This document shows positions 44,801 through 58,000 of a stretch of DNA of 64,000 bases, one piece after another; the first letter of the stretch is position 1, and each line of letters opens with the position of its first letter. Made by a program: the position numbers and the translations under genes. The notes below the pieces were generated by a model. That model saw only the letters and a program-made list of their open reading frames with translations. It made no database searches and was not told where the DNA came from. The stretch comes from Clavelina lepadiformis (Eukaryota; Chordata; Ascidiacea; Aplousobranchia; Clavelinidae), in contig NC_135241.1 of assembly GCF_947623445.1 (NCBI RefSeq), positions 17,982,501-18,046,500 on the forward strand. Direction: 5' to 3'.

Positions 44801-47800
44801 TACACACGTCAACAAGCATTTTAGAAAGCAATAAGGAACGTACTTGGTAGAATACTTCGGTATCTGTTCTTGGTCCCATGCCCAGCCACATTGAAGTGTT
44901 TCTCGGGTGGGTGGTTCATCGGGATCTCCCAAAACTCCTGCTGAAGCTTACGAGTATCGCATGCTTTCGCGTGCAGCTCGTTCGGCGTCAGGGGCGAGGA
45001 AGCTCGTTGCAAATAAGCCAGCGGTTTTCTGCAAGTAATTTGTTTAAGAAAATGACATACTCAGCAAGCTAGGACAAACACGTCGCATAACAATTAAAAC
45101 CATGTAAGGTTTTTACAAAACAATTATTCTGGGGACCCAGATTGCAGTACAACCACTACAAACAGTTTTGCATGTAGAGAATATGGATTGCGACTAATCA
45201 CTTTAAATAACAGTGCTAGTATGGCACTACTGCCTCACTAGTCTTCGGGCCGTTTTTCAAACCCCAAAATATTTATAACTATACGCTAACATGTGCATCA
45301 CCATCACACATAAACTCACGGGGATTTGGCTGATGTGTTATTTTCCTTTGAATGTTGCAAGCAGATTGTGAGGTTGACGTTCGAGCCGCGCCTAAAAGCA
45401 CAAGTAAAAAAGACGTTGTTACTATTAGCCATAATCACAAGCTATGTCAATCATGGATACACCAAAGACAAAGGTATCGTCAGAAGTTTCACGACAATTA
45501 CGTAACTGAAATAGAATAATTACATAATAGTCATCTGGTCTTTGATGCAGTCTATTAATTACGAATACAGGCTATTATGGTTCCAACAATATTGGCAAAC
45601 ATAGCAACTACGAACACAGCGAATCGTGACCAAAACTAAACGCCAAATGCCCATATATACAACCCAAATTCCATCTGACGTAAGGTTTTTGGAAATACTG
45701 TACATGCTACGGCGCTGAACCTCTGAAATACAGCCAGTCAAAGAAAGACTATAGAATTGGAACATTCATTAGTCCGTTGAAAAATACATCCATTAATCCA
45801 TAAAGTACCTTTCTAACAGGCCTCCCTTGGGCTTGAACATTCTTGTACGAGGTGGGGGTTGTAAAGGAGCCACTTTGTCTTCAGCTTCTTCCTTTATAGG
45901 AGAGTGATCTGTGTTCTCATGTCCATCACACAGCGTCCAGTCTGATGGAAAAACTACTTGGTCAGCTTTATATACCATGCAGGCGGATACTATATATATA
46001 TGTGTACGTAACCAGATACGTGAAAATTCTTTCTCCTGTAAAACGATATTGCAAACGTAAACATCACGGTATTGCGCGTTGTTGGCGATTATCGATCAAA
46101 ACGCAGCGATTGACCGGTTAAAAATTCTAGGAATAATAACTTAAACCAAGCGTTTTAGTCTAATCGTATTTAGTTGTGGGATTTTATTTCGACTAAGGCT
46201 GATCTTAAATACTGTTCCGTACAATACGTCATCAATCATCATAACCTAATCTCAATTACGTGAAATTGTGAAATCACATTTGGCCAATACAGGCTCAGCA
46301 CGCTAGAGCTAAAAATAGAGCAAAACAAATACGAAATCATAACATCATCCAGCGTGGTTTGGAGGCTGTACATTCAGACAGAGCCAGACAGACAATATTA
46401 CACGAAACTGAAATGTATTCAACTAGTTTACAATAGTATTGGGCACAGTGCATCCATTGCATGCGAAAAGCCGCAACTGTTTTCAAACGTCAAATTGAGT
46501 ATTACGCAGGCCGAAAGAACTGTTATTCAACACCCTATCTCTGCTCGCCGTAGTTACAAGCACAAACATGCAAGAAAACTTTCTAATTTCTTTACCTATA
46601 TGGTTTGATGTTTTAACAAATAAGAACTTATATATTCCATCAAGTTTTGATCTAAACGTGAAAATGTGAGACTGAATACTTCCCACAAAACGCAAAAACG
46701 ACGTTTTGACATAAAGTAAAGAGGCAGTTTATGTGAAACATTAAAGTGTTGCGCAAGACGAAACGGCCCCGTGAGTTCCATGACAAAAGCAATAAATATT
46801 CATACGTTTAAAAATTGCTTGCAAGCATAAAGCTCAAGCAAGCGAATTAACACACTTGTACGGTTGCAACTAAGACTACCTAGTCATAATACTAATTTCT
46901 GCGTTAAACCAAGCTAAGCTGGTGCAAAACTTGTTAGATAATCCTGGCTGACCTTTGACGGAGACTGACCAAACTAAAATAGCCTCATCATATTGTAGCC
47001 ATAGCACGCAAACTGGTTGTCCTCGCCACTGGGTAAAATAGAAAAAGCCTACTACCGCGCATAGCTCGCTAGTATTTAAAAAAATTATACCAGGTGCAGG
47101 AAATGCTGACGTCACGAGCTGGGCTGAGTCAAGCAAACACCAGCAACTAGACAGCAGTTAGAGGCAACGCTTTGTAATTGGCGCATTTATGTCAGTTAAT
47201 TATACAAGAACAGCAGACGCACACGATAATTATGGCACTTATGCCGTTTAGAATTACACGGCCAATCACTGGACCCAACCGCTGCAGCGCTGTAATTGAC
47301 CGATGTCCGGGGCAGTGTTCTTTGGTAAGAGGTGCAACTCTTGAATTCGTGCGCATTTGCGGACTGATTAGTGGAAATATCACTATTTATCGATATTGCT
47401 CTTATATAGACTGTATTTCCGTTCCAAGACTGCCAGCCTAAACGGCAACCCGCAGTTACTGTACTACACCACGTCCACACATGTTGTTATGTTTGAATCT
47501 ACGCAAAAATGCCCCGCTAAAATATGACATATGACCTAATGCCCTACTAACTGGTGAGCGGTAACTATACTGAACAGTAAACCATTCCAGTCCTGGCGCA
47601 ATTAAACTAACCCCGTGAAGTATATATCCACAGATAATATACATTCTGCGCACTATAATATATAACGCTGCTACGTGTAACTTACGTAGGCGGCAAGTTA
47701 CACCATTTTACGTAGCTGACGCAAATAAACGTTGTCGCGACCTGCAATATATTTGAATTAGAAAGCGTAGGTTGGAAGTGAAAGATAAAAAAAGCAAAAA

Positions 47801-50631
47801 GTATTCATCAACAGTATTTATTTAAACCAAACGCAAAGAGCGTGGCTTGAAGTCTTAATTCCCAAAGATAATAAGTAAACAATACACACCGCTAAAGGCA
47901 AATTAGGTAAATATTTAAACTATTACTAATCCAGATATGACATAATACACGTTCCCCTACGGCTTTGATCAATTTTGGGCGGAGTGACCACTGTCGGTCA
48001 TAGCAAAACAATGACAGAATTTGTCCACTGACAGGTCACGACAGGTTAGAAGGCATGTAACTGAATTACTATTTCCTGCACAGTGTATACACTTCCCTTT
48101 TATGCACATGAGCACACAATTTCCAAAACAAAGGCTTTCTGAATGAAAGTTTGGTCTCCTTATATACATTTAATTTTGCTTCACGTTACTTCAACTTACA
48201 GTATTCTCCTTAAATCTATTTCCAAAGTTGCTGGTTGCGATTCAAAGCATTACTAGTTCCTCGTTTTAAGTCTAACGTAATATCTCGCATTGTATGTCAA
48301 TCTACATCGGTATATGTAAAGCCACAGAGAAACATAAAGTAATCCAAATGTGAATATGAATGGCAGTAAAACTTTACATAGTGTGAGACGCGGAAATGGT
48401 GCAACGTACTAAATACGTGTTTTTCACATGATTAGCATATTGTAATGATTGACTGTGAGGTTATAGACGCGTAATTTTTTGTGTTTTTCCATAAGCGGCT
48501 TACGCGACGGTTTTCACACAATACGCGCTCCAACAATGACAAATCACAAACAGCCAATAGCGTCGATATTGACAGAATGCTTCCTGAGAATATCGATCGT
48601 CGCAGATTTGTCATGAAAGCGGAAGAAAATTCGAGAAAAAAGCAATTTACCTGGATCGGGGGTATATGGCAGACGCTTGAGTGCCGGTACCGTGGATGAC
48701 TGGAATGCAGCGGATGCGGCGAGAAATTTTAGAGTCTTCGGCCTCTCGTAGACATCTTCACGCTCCCTGTGGAGGCTGGCATCCTTTTCCTTTGATTCGC
48801 TTTCTTTCGGGGAGGAATCGTTAACAACCGCGGTCACTGTAATCGGAGGATGCTCCTTGGAAGAGCGACGTTGCTCCGATTGCGATTCGATCTGATGATC
48901 CAACCTAACAAAGAACATGTGTGATTATGAAGTGGAAATTATAATCTCTTCTAATAACTGTAAAGACATGAATAACTGAGAATTTAAAGAAAAGAAAACA
49001 ATGTAGCGCAAATGGTAACCGTTGCAAACTAGGATGTTACCTCACCAAATGTTAGCCATGACAAACTTAATTTACAACACGAGAATAAGCAAACGCCCGT
49101 GGGCTAATAATACGGCCACAACTTAGAATAAAAATTACCTGGAATTTAACTTGACTTCGGACTCTTGAAAAAGCTGCATGTCTTGGTTACTTCGTGTTTC
49201 ACAAATCGTTTCCAACCTCAGTGGTTCTTGTTCTTCATAATTTACCTCCAAATCAATATTATTAGGATCGTTTCTTCGGCCCTTGGTAGGTTTTTGATAA
49301 TATCTCCACGTCTTAAAGGCAGTAATTGACTAAAAAAAGAGTAATGTTTACTGTTGTATGAATATTTAAAGCTACATATTCAATATTCATGCACTTAGAT
49401 ATGGTACGAATATCTCATAATTTCCTCCCCTGACTGTGTCTTGTCAATAGCAAACTACTAGATTCTGCAAGGCGTTATTGTCCTACATCAGGACGCTCTC
49501 GTATTAACGCATAACCCTGTCTGTATTCTAAGACTGATGCTGCTATGCGTCAGTCCGGTCCCTTGTTTGAAATCAGTTTGAGATATCCTGCTTATCTTAC
49601 TTTGGACAGAAAAAAACGTCTTAATCCCTTTTCGTTCATGCAAATTTTAAAGAGCCGATCACGAATTCCAACTAGACCAAAAAAGGTTCGTTGGCGGCTT
49701 AATCACAATTGCTATTGTAGCCTCTTACGCGTCATTTATCGCCCAATTTCTTTCCGGAGTTTGCGGCATTAACCGCATTTTTTCATTGCTGCAAGTAATA
49801 CGAACGACTGAGCATACTGACACAAGGTAGCAAACATCATATAGCTTCAAATACTTGTGTCCCGCAAGTCTAACATCTGGGGGTGGTGGTGGTTTGGACC
49901 TACAGGCCTATGAATACCGGAATAACAAATACCACGAACCGCGCATATGAAAAGGCGTTTTTGGTTCCGAAGACATTCGGGCATCAAATATTAATGTAAC
50001 CTATACTCCAGGAAAGGGTGTAACTACGTTTCCTTACGTTATGAATTCCCAAGACTTGAAATTAACATTAAAAACTTCGTTAAGCTGTCTTAGTCCAGAC
50101 TTTACAAACATTTACGGCAACCTGACGTCTGCGTCTTTCCTAACGATCTGAAAAAGCAATTTCAACCGTCCAGAGGTATAAATGGTAATGGTGGAAAATC
50201 TTTCGCCTGCTGTCCAGCTGCGAATTGTAACCGAAGCATTTTTTCTCCTCTTGGATAGATTACTATCAGCGACAGAGGAGTGACAAAGCTCGAGAAAAAA
50301 CACGGTCCTTTGAAAATAAACATGAGCGCCAACGGGTTATCGCCGAAGTCTGTAAACAAAAACCTCGATCGCGCCTTCATAATCGCATCAACAAAAGTTA
50401 AATCGACGACGAATGATAAGGTTTCAGGCAGAGAAAAAAACCTTCCATCGGCTATCTAGCCGTTTCTGAGATTATGATAGTACAGCTTACAACTTGTGAG
50501 TTGGCTTCTAAAACTATTCCAACTGTTCTTTGAAGTCTGGCAAACAACGTCACATCGTTTCTTACACCAAACTCTTTCAAAAAAAAGCACGCTTCTTGCT
50601 TCTCTTCAATATGGTGCTCGACAATAAAAAA
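41813..50631 (-). CDS. KIM-containing (R7/PTPRR-type) protein tyrosine phosphatase, 12 exons, 5' incomplete
   Basis: Minus-strand exons 50631-50491, 49329-49139, 48904-48651, 45989-45809, 45391-45320, 45028-44844, 44097-43922, 43815-43717, 43609-43502, 43351-43188, 43003-42890 and 42722-41813 stay in phase for 864 residues. A MAP-kinase interaction motif, LLERRGSNVNLTI (residues ~253-265), is split by a splice junction. The catalytic domain (about 280-583) has ACDTRKLQQEFWEIPMNHP, KNRYRSILPNQHSRV, TYINANYIRD, DFWRMIWQEES, VVHCSAGIGRTG (Cys523) and GGMIQTWEQYQFVHQAL. The general-acid loop reads WMD, not WPD. A 280-residue Ser/Thr-Pro-rich tail follows, absent in vertebrate PTPRR, PTPN5 and PTPN7. 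The family dephosphorylates ERK and p38. The first listed exon rests only on acceptor, donor and phase; no start codon or membrane span was found. Confidence 0.88.
45990..48650 (-). other. phosphatase intron (2.7 kb), nothing recognised
   Basis: This lies between the exon before the KIM exon and the next upstream exon. Open frames on both strands are short and without known motifs. A perfect TGACGTCA occurs at 47107 but has no supporting context. Confidence 0.45.
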
Positions 50632-53367
50632 CTAATGAGAAATTAGCATTATAACATTTTCCGCTTCACATAAAAGTAAAGGCTCCTGATTTACACGAAA
50701 AAAACTGACAAAGTTATTTCTATTCGCCCTTGATTGGCCCAGAACTGGCAACTAACCCAATGTCAGTTCGTTGGTCCTATTACCTTAAAGCCGAAGCACT
50801 GAACATTACAAGACAATGCTGGAACGGTTTACCTTTATATCGTCAGCTCTCATATCTCAACTTTGCATAAAAAGTTGATGACCTTAGCAGAGAAGAAAAT
50901 TGCGTCAGACAACTAGACATTGTTATTCGCGACCAAGTGCCTTGATATATAATGCTGGTAGAGGAAGAAAAAAGCATTCTAGTATTATTCTTGACTTCCG
51001 GCTGCAAGGAATAAATAAAGAAACAAAGAAATAGAGGAAAAAGCGCCTTCCCCCAACAATTATGGCTGATGGTTGGCCTTGTTGGATTTCCTGAGATAAA
51101 TCGCTCTAGGGGCATAAAATCGTATTATGAGAGGGATTGGAAAACAATGGCGGGGCGGAAACGTCGCCTAATAAAGAAGTACGGGCCGACACTGTAATCT
51201 CGATTGAAGGTGGCGATTAGGAAATTACAATTAACCGGTCCTGAATTTTCGTTCATTAATCTCTACTTCCTATTTTCGACCTTTCAAGGTTAAAAAAACA
51301 CGTATGTCAACAAGCTAATGTTTATGTGCAGTGCAAAAGTCTTACAAAGCACAAGCAAATTGGCGGTTTTACGATTTTTTGTTATTGCTGTCGCCTTTCC
51401 TTGCAGGATTGCGAAATTAGAATGATGTTAGAAGCAGTTAAATGGACTTTAATTACCTTGCTGTATCAGCTTATTTTGATCACCCTCTTTCACACGTGAT
51501 GTCCAACGCAAGACTGAACAGAAAGGAAATTAGGAAGTAATAGTTACACGATAAAGATCCTTTATAAATGGTAAATAACAGAGAACAAATCCTTATTTTG
51601 TATCATTTCCATAGATAGTATACATATCTGAACATGTTAGTTTTTTCAGTTTTCATTCTAAAACAAAATCAAGTACAGTACAGAGTTGATGTACTTGCTA
51701 CAACAGCCTGGTTGAGTCCATATGTAATTCCCTTCGTCGCAACGTCGATAACGCAATTCAGTAACCACACCGAGATGCTATTGTAAATGCAAGCGTCACG
51801 CAGAGGTGTAAAATCTACAAACAAAAAAGGTCTTGCTCGAATCACGCAGATGTTTTTGCATAACCGGTTTAGGACGAAAAACGAATTTTTTTACTTCCTT
51901 GACGACCGGGGCAAAAACAACCGATTTTCTGTCACCGTAAAAACATCGATTCTCCTCCCCGTTAAACAGCTGCTCCAACGCATATTAGCCAAACCGAAAC
52001 AGCCTGGTTGTTATACCGTAGAAGACCAAGCTGTAGGTATTGACGTCGAAAAAAATGGGAAAGCACTACCATTGCCAGGAAGAATGTTAGATCACGTGAT
52101 CCATGGCGCGTAATTCGAGCGTTGTGAAAGAAGATATCGTTTCATAAACAAGGCGCTTACGTTCACAGGCATTATTTTATTACACCAAGCTCATGAAAGC
52201 GAATGCCTGGATTTAAAATTAGCTATACAAACAACAAGAGGACTCTTCAAACAAAAGTAAATCCATTTACGTAATATACCTACGCATTTCTTATTGTAGG
52301 AGAAAACAGTAAATCTCATACGTTGTTAAAATCCATAACCAAAGCAAGTATTTGGTGTTCAAATGTGTCGCGTCAGCGGGATGGAGTATACTTGTTTCAA
52401 TCCGAACGTTGTCACGTTCTGCTTTTATTTCAGCAAGTGCAAAGCCAGCGAAACTACCTTAACCAGCTTCGTTATACAGAGATCATCACGCTGTGACAAA
52501 ACACAAGGAACGATTTTTGAAACGGGAGGCATGACGGCATGACCAGTGTAGTCTGGAACGCTTTTGCCAAAACAACGGTATCCAACACTTTGGAATAAAG
52601 TCCAATGATGTAATTAAGGTCCAGAAACAGTTTCGGACAAACGGTAGCGCATAATCATAAAAGGAGAAAATACCAGTTGCTCTGTGAACTGTCAGCTGGT
52701 AATTTCTCCGAACCAAGGAAACGAGGTTTTGCTCGATTAAAAAAAGGAAACTGCAAGTTGTCTAACCTGATTAAATGCTGCTTTGCTACCCTGATGGCCT
52801 CAGCAAAATTTATGCAAGTCGCTGTCTCTCCTTATTTCGACATATGGGTCTGTTTGTTGGAACTTCGAACCCAAAGGTGAAACGTTTTCGTAAAAGAAGG
52901 ACAATAATCAGAATCGGCTGGTAGCGTGGGCTAAATCTTCTTGTTTACTTGCGGTTGTGTGATAAACTCATAATAATAATAATAACAATAATATGTCTTC
53001 TCTTATGTTGTACTTGGGGATATTTACACGGTAAAGCACTCGATATTGTCCCTAATACACTGCGTACGGTTAAAGTTTCGTAGCATTGGACTCCAAAACG
53101 TATTTGACCTGTATTTACGGTGCCCTAGGAATTCAATTTGTTACCAAAGACCAAATCGTCATTGCTTGGTCAAAAATTCGCGATGACGCAAAGCCAAGAT
53201 CAAAAAATAAGGCGAATAGAATTATTTTGAATTCATAAGACAAATTTCGTTTCAAGCGAGGCGGCAAGGGACGCATTAAAGCAGTTGATTTCAAATCCGT
53301 AATTAAATTAGAAATTACGCTACATTCAAAGTGGTGCTACCAAAAAGCGAATCCTTTGATTTAGAAA
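50632..53367. other. unassigned, possibly 5' part of the phosphatase locus
   Basis: No gene is confirmed. A minus-strand donor AAAG/GTAAAC at about 50832 could end a non-coding leader exon. The plus-strand open frame 51787-52113 (108 codons) has no recognisable motif. A (TAA)n microsatellite lies at 52970-52994. Confidence 0.35.
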
Positions 53368-53369
53368 TA

Positions 53370-53984
53370 CAGTCAAATCCGCTTAATTCGGACACTTTGG
53401 TTCCGCTCACTTTTGGCCGAATTAAGCGGAGAAACGGCTTTGTCCGAATTAAGCGGAAAATCAATTGTTCGTTTCATGGTCATGCGTAAAGGCAAAAAAC
53501 GCATTTAAAATACTGTACTGTTGCGTAATAAATGAATTGCAGCTGCGCTATACTGCAGTAACTGGCACTGATCGCATAAAACGTCTTCGTTTACTTTAGT
53601 GAGCAATTTCACTTTTTGTGCTAAACTTTTCTGTACAATTTTGTCCTACAAGATGGACGCGATTGTACCGAAGTAAAAGCGACTATGAAGCTGGCACGGC
53701 CTTATATGAGTTCATTGTCGATTGTTACTGCATCGATCGTCATTGTTTCACCATAATCGCTCATAATGCAATTGCATCTTGTCTTAAAACGAACGAAGTA
53801 CTGTTTATTGTGTCATAACCTAACGATGGAATTGCGAACATGTGTCCGAATTAAGCGGAGAATTGTCCGAATTAACAGGAGTTTTTTTACGTTCAATTTT
53901 TACTTTTGTTCCGTTCCCGACCATTTTGGCCGAATAAAGCGGTTGTCCGGGTTATCCGGTGTCCGAATTAAGCGGATTCGACTG
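53370..53984. mobile_element. Tc1/mariner-type (Tigger/pogo-like) MITE
   Basis: The ends CAGTCAAATCCGCTTAATTC and the complement of the right end (CAGTCGAATCCGCTTAATTC) are inverted repeats, each flanked by TA (53368-53369 and 53985-53986). The motif CCGAATTAAGCGG recurs inside as subterminal repeats. It is 615 bp without a transposase. Confidence 0.85.
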
Positions 53985-54242
53985 TACGTGAATTACGTAA
54001 ATATTGAAAATATGTTTTGATATCGGGCCACGCGAAGGGAAGTTATAAGTTATAGGCGATCACAGTTCAATGCACAAAAATCCATTGCGAAAATTTAACT
54101 GGTATTTTACCAAAATCATCCCACAGAAAGTCGAAAAACCTATTTGAAGGACTTACTAGTTATGAATACGCACTGACGTAATATCTAATTAATAGGTCTT
54201 ACATAAAAAAAACGCCACAGCACGAGAAACATTCACTTAGTG

Positions 54243-54717
54243 CAGGGGTGGCCAGACCTGCTTCATGCTCGAGCCGCATATAACAAATTCCAGTTTTAAA
54301 AGAGCCACAACACAAACACAATAAAAAATACGAATTTGTTCACTCACAACGAAGTGTAGCCATTGATAACCACTAGTGCTGTGTGGTGATACTATGAGTC
54401 TCCACCTGGGCTTCACCAACTAACTCTTGTTGCAATTATTAGTATAACAGTAACCAAGACTTAAAACTAGGTCAGCCCTGACGTACAGATTCAATCTGAC
54501 AGTTTACTTAACTACAGTGTACAAGTTCGCACACTTCTGTACAATAATGTACTTTTTGGAGTGTAATTTGATTATTACTAACGATGAGTCCATTGTTACT
54601 ACGTGTGATAGAACGCATTGTTTCATAATCTGATCAAACAACTCTTCTAGACCGGGAAAATGCATGTCTAATTCAACAATGCTAATTCATTAAAGAGCCG
54701 CAGTTTGGCCACCCCTG
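54243..54717. mobile_element. hAT MITE with exact 8-bp duplication ACTTAGTG
   Basis: The left end CAGGGGTGGCCAGACC and the complement of the right end (CAGGGGTGGCCAAACT) are inverted. ACTTAGTG flanks both sides (54235-54242 and 54718-54725). GAGCCGC motifs lie near both ends, as in the MITE in PARK7 intron 1. Confidence 0.9.
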
Positions 54718-54752
54718 ACTTAGTGCAACTACGAAAACTCTAGAATCTAGAG

Positions 54753-55061
54753 CAGTGGTTCTCAAACTGGGGTCCGCGAGACAATTTTCTGGGACCGCGA
54801 AGCACATTTCAAAAAAATGCCATCAAGACAAAAGCTCGAAACCGGTTGAATGTGATTCACGATATTAGGGTTGCGTTGTTCAAAAAGGAGCCAAACATTG
54901 CTGAACTGATTGCAAAGAAGCAGGTACACTCGTCACATCGATACCATAAAATCCAACGCGTTGTTTTGTGTTTATTTGTGTTGATTTTGGGACCGTGAGG
55001 CATTTAAAAAATTGCTAGGAGACCGTTGCGTAATTTTTTAAAAAAAGTTTGAGAACCACTG
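54753..55061. mobile_element. hAT MITE, CAGTGGTTCTCAAACT ends
   Basis: The two termini are exact complements over 16 bp. The match extends outward (CTAGAG/CTCTAG), so the element sits in a TCTAGA-like site. It is 309 bp without a gene and only 36 bp from the end of the preceding MITE. Confidence 0.85.
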
Positions 55062-58000
55062 CTCTAGCTAGAGGCTTCAATAAAAGCCCACCAGAATTAA
55101 TAAAACGACAAACGCTGATTATTTGTGGTGAATTATATTTCACAAAAATTCCTCTTAATGGCGCCCAAGGGTATCACAGTGACTAACATGACACCATCCT
55201 ATTTGGAAGAAGTTTTTGGCAAATGCTCGCCAACGTTGAGCTTTGACTATGATATTTACCTGCAAATATGATTTGTAACTATATGATGTAATCAACAAAT
55301 GGGGTTTTTCTAATATCTTATCTCACTGTTTTATGATTATGGCTTACTGAAACAAGGAAATTCATCAAGTCAGTAAACTATAATTAGATATTAAAGAATC
55401 AAATATTTGCGCGATTGTTACGTCATATGATCGAAACAAGCTAGTGTAGTTAATTATCTTTAGCTAAAACAAATACGTAGTAACTTTCGTAACAGCTTCA
55501 ACTATTTGACAAAAATTAAAGTTTGAAACCATTGCAAGTTACAAGTCCACGCATAGCCGCAGTAGTTTAACTGAAATAGCATTTTAGATCTTTTGTTACA
55601 AATTTTTCTTGAATCCACATTTTTGGCGATAGTTTGTGCTACGTAACGCGTTTCGTCAAATGATGACAATAATATCTAAAATTTGAATCCAACAAAGCTA
55701 GATTAATGAAAGCATTAAAATCATTTTCGGACTTTAGTGACATCAGCGCTTTAAAAGGAGAGCAAAACCAACAAATGACATTTTCTTTCATTTCGTTAAT
55801 GAAAAATGTTTAATAAAACACCATCTGAAAGGAAAAAATAAATAAAAAAATATCTTGTGCATTCATAAAAATTTGTTCACTTAAAGGCGATTGGTCGCTG
55901 TATGCTAATACGGTCAGATTGATTCAAGCTAACCTAATTAATTAAAACAGCTTTAAAAATCGTGGTAAAGGTTGACCTACTCCCGTATGTGTATTCTTAA
56001 ATAGAATTGACGCACGAGCGGCTTTGAACCAAGGGACTCATAAAATTATAACTGCAGCTACACATGACATCAACATTTATCAATGATACCACCTACAGGA
56101 AAAACTTACGTACAGATGTTTCGAAACGCGACAAATTAGGGAGAAGCTCTTGCAAAAAATTCTTGTGTTTCGTCGTGATACTGAGGGTTTTGTTTAACAA
56201 GCCAACAGGCAGTAGGCTACTGCCCTATTTAATAATAATTATATATCTGGCACAAAGTAACAAGGTAAATAAAAGTAAAAGGTCATTTACTTATATGGTC
56301 GCCGTTATGAAACAGCGCGGCACAGGCGTTATTTTGTGTTGGTATTTGTAGTCATGCGTTCGCTCGAAGACGGATGTTACCCTGGTAAAGTGAACAGGAA
56401 AGCGTCGGATTACAAGATTTTCCCAACTGTATTACAAGGCGCAACAATATTCAAACACTCATTTAAGCGTGTCGAAAGCGTGCTTGAACTGAGGAACAAA
56501 ACTACACTTTGATTGATACGACACTAGTACACAAGTCTTATCTGATTAACCCACCGACTAGAATCATTACAAATCAAAAATGCCTCCACTACTGCATATA
56601 TAAGTCAGAGGAGAAAGTGTAGGTTGGGCAAGTTACGAGCAAATGACCTCGATGTGGCAATTGGGTAAACAAAACCTACGTTCTCGACGTTACTTATTAA
56701 CCCATTCAATTTTGGATTGCAATCGATGTATTATGCCATTCAACCATTACATACCACGTCATGTAAGAAGGCGTAGGCGTTAGTGAGTCGTTTGAGAGGG
56801 TTTAAATATTGTTGCAAATGAATCCGTATTTGAGTATACACAAAATACACAAAGGGTTCCAAATGAAAATCAATGGTAAAAAAGTAATGTCAGTCTACAA
56901 TTAACCAAATCTACCTAAAAGTCAGGTAGATTATGGTTAAATGTAAGGATTTTTTCCGAAATGTCAATTTACGGTTTTGACAGGTAACGCATCAGAAAAC
57001 AAACAAACTTAAGCACAAGCCAGGCTTAAACAAATTTATAAAAATAAATATTCCTGCGACTTACCGCGATGGAATCGGTGACCACACAGTTTAACAAGTG
57101 TACAAAATCGCGGCTATCACAAACAAGATCATCGCGAAAGATGAACACCGTTTAAAGCACTTGTAAGTTAAAGATAATAATCTCACTATGTGCCTTTTTT
57201 CAGTGAATTTAAAAAAAAGCATGCAAGTAAATTCAAGTGTTATCAAAACTTTGGTCAACGTCTAATATCCCGATATTAATTATTGCAAAGAATTATGAAT
57301 GTTTAATGGAGTATGGTTTATATAACTTAGGGAAGGCTTTAAGATATTCCATTTGAAGGGTCCTTAAATCTTAAAATGTCAAATATTAGCGCTTTATATA
57401 ATTCGGCTGCAAATTATTGCCTTAAGACACCGCTACGTCGAAATGCCTTGCGGAACGATATGTAGATATTCGAGACCATTTCACCGAAAGCAGATCTCGC
57501 AGCCCATAGTTAAAGATAGGCGGTTAGGAGAATTGGTGTGCAAAAAGTTCATTTTAGTTATATACAGTAGGGTTTAATTGAAATTAGATTTAGACCAGAA
57601 GGAGAATTTTAGTTAATATGATATGCTATAATACTTACGTTAAGTTAACAAAAACTCTGAAAATGAGCTTTCAACGAACAACTTTTTTCGGGTAAAATAG
57701 TGGCAGCCCAGATATATTCGTTCACACTACTATGGCACGTTCGTGACGTCAGAACTGAAAATTCCATCCCCTGATAAACTGATTGGCATCTGAAGCCTAA
57801 GCGTAAATGTCACAGAATTATGTGATCGTATCTTTTGATCTTTTCGCCGTTATCGAAGAAATACAATAGATGTAATGTCGGGAGTGGTAGTTAATGTAGT
57901 TTATAGAAATATAGCCAAATGATCGTTATTGAAGACGAAGAACGGTAGAAAAAAGTGAATTTCTTCTATGAGTAACAGTTTATGACCGGTAAGCGGCAAC

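Noticed and set aside
47107-47114. TGACGTCA (CRE-like palindrome) inside the phosphatase intron
   Set aside because: An eight-base motif occurs by chance and is also part of a MITE family at 25.7 and 26.1 kb; no gene start is nearby.
51787-52113. 108-codon plus-strand open frame
   Set aside because: No recognisable motif, splice context or Kozak support; the length is within chance for a region of this size.
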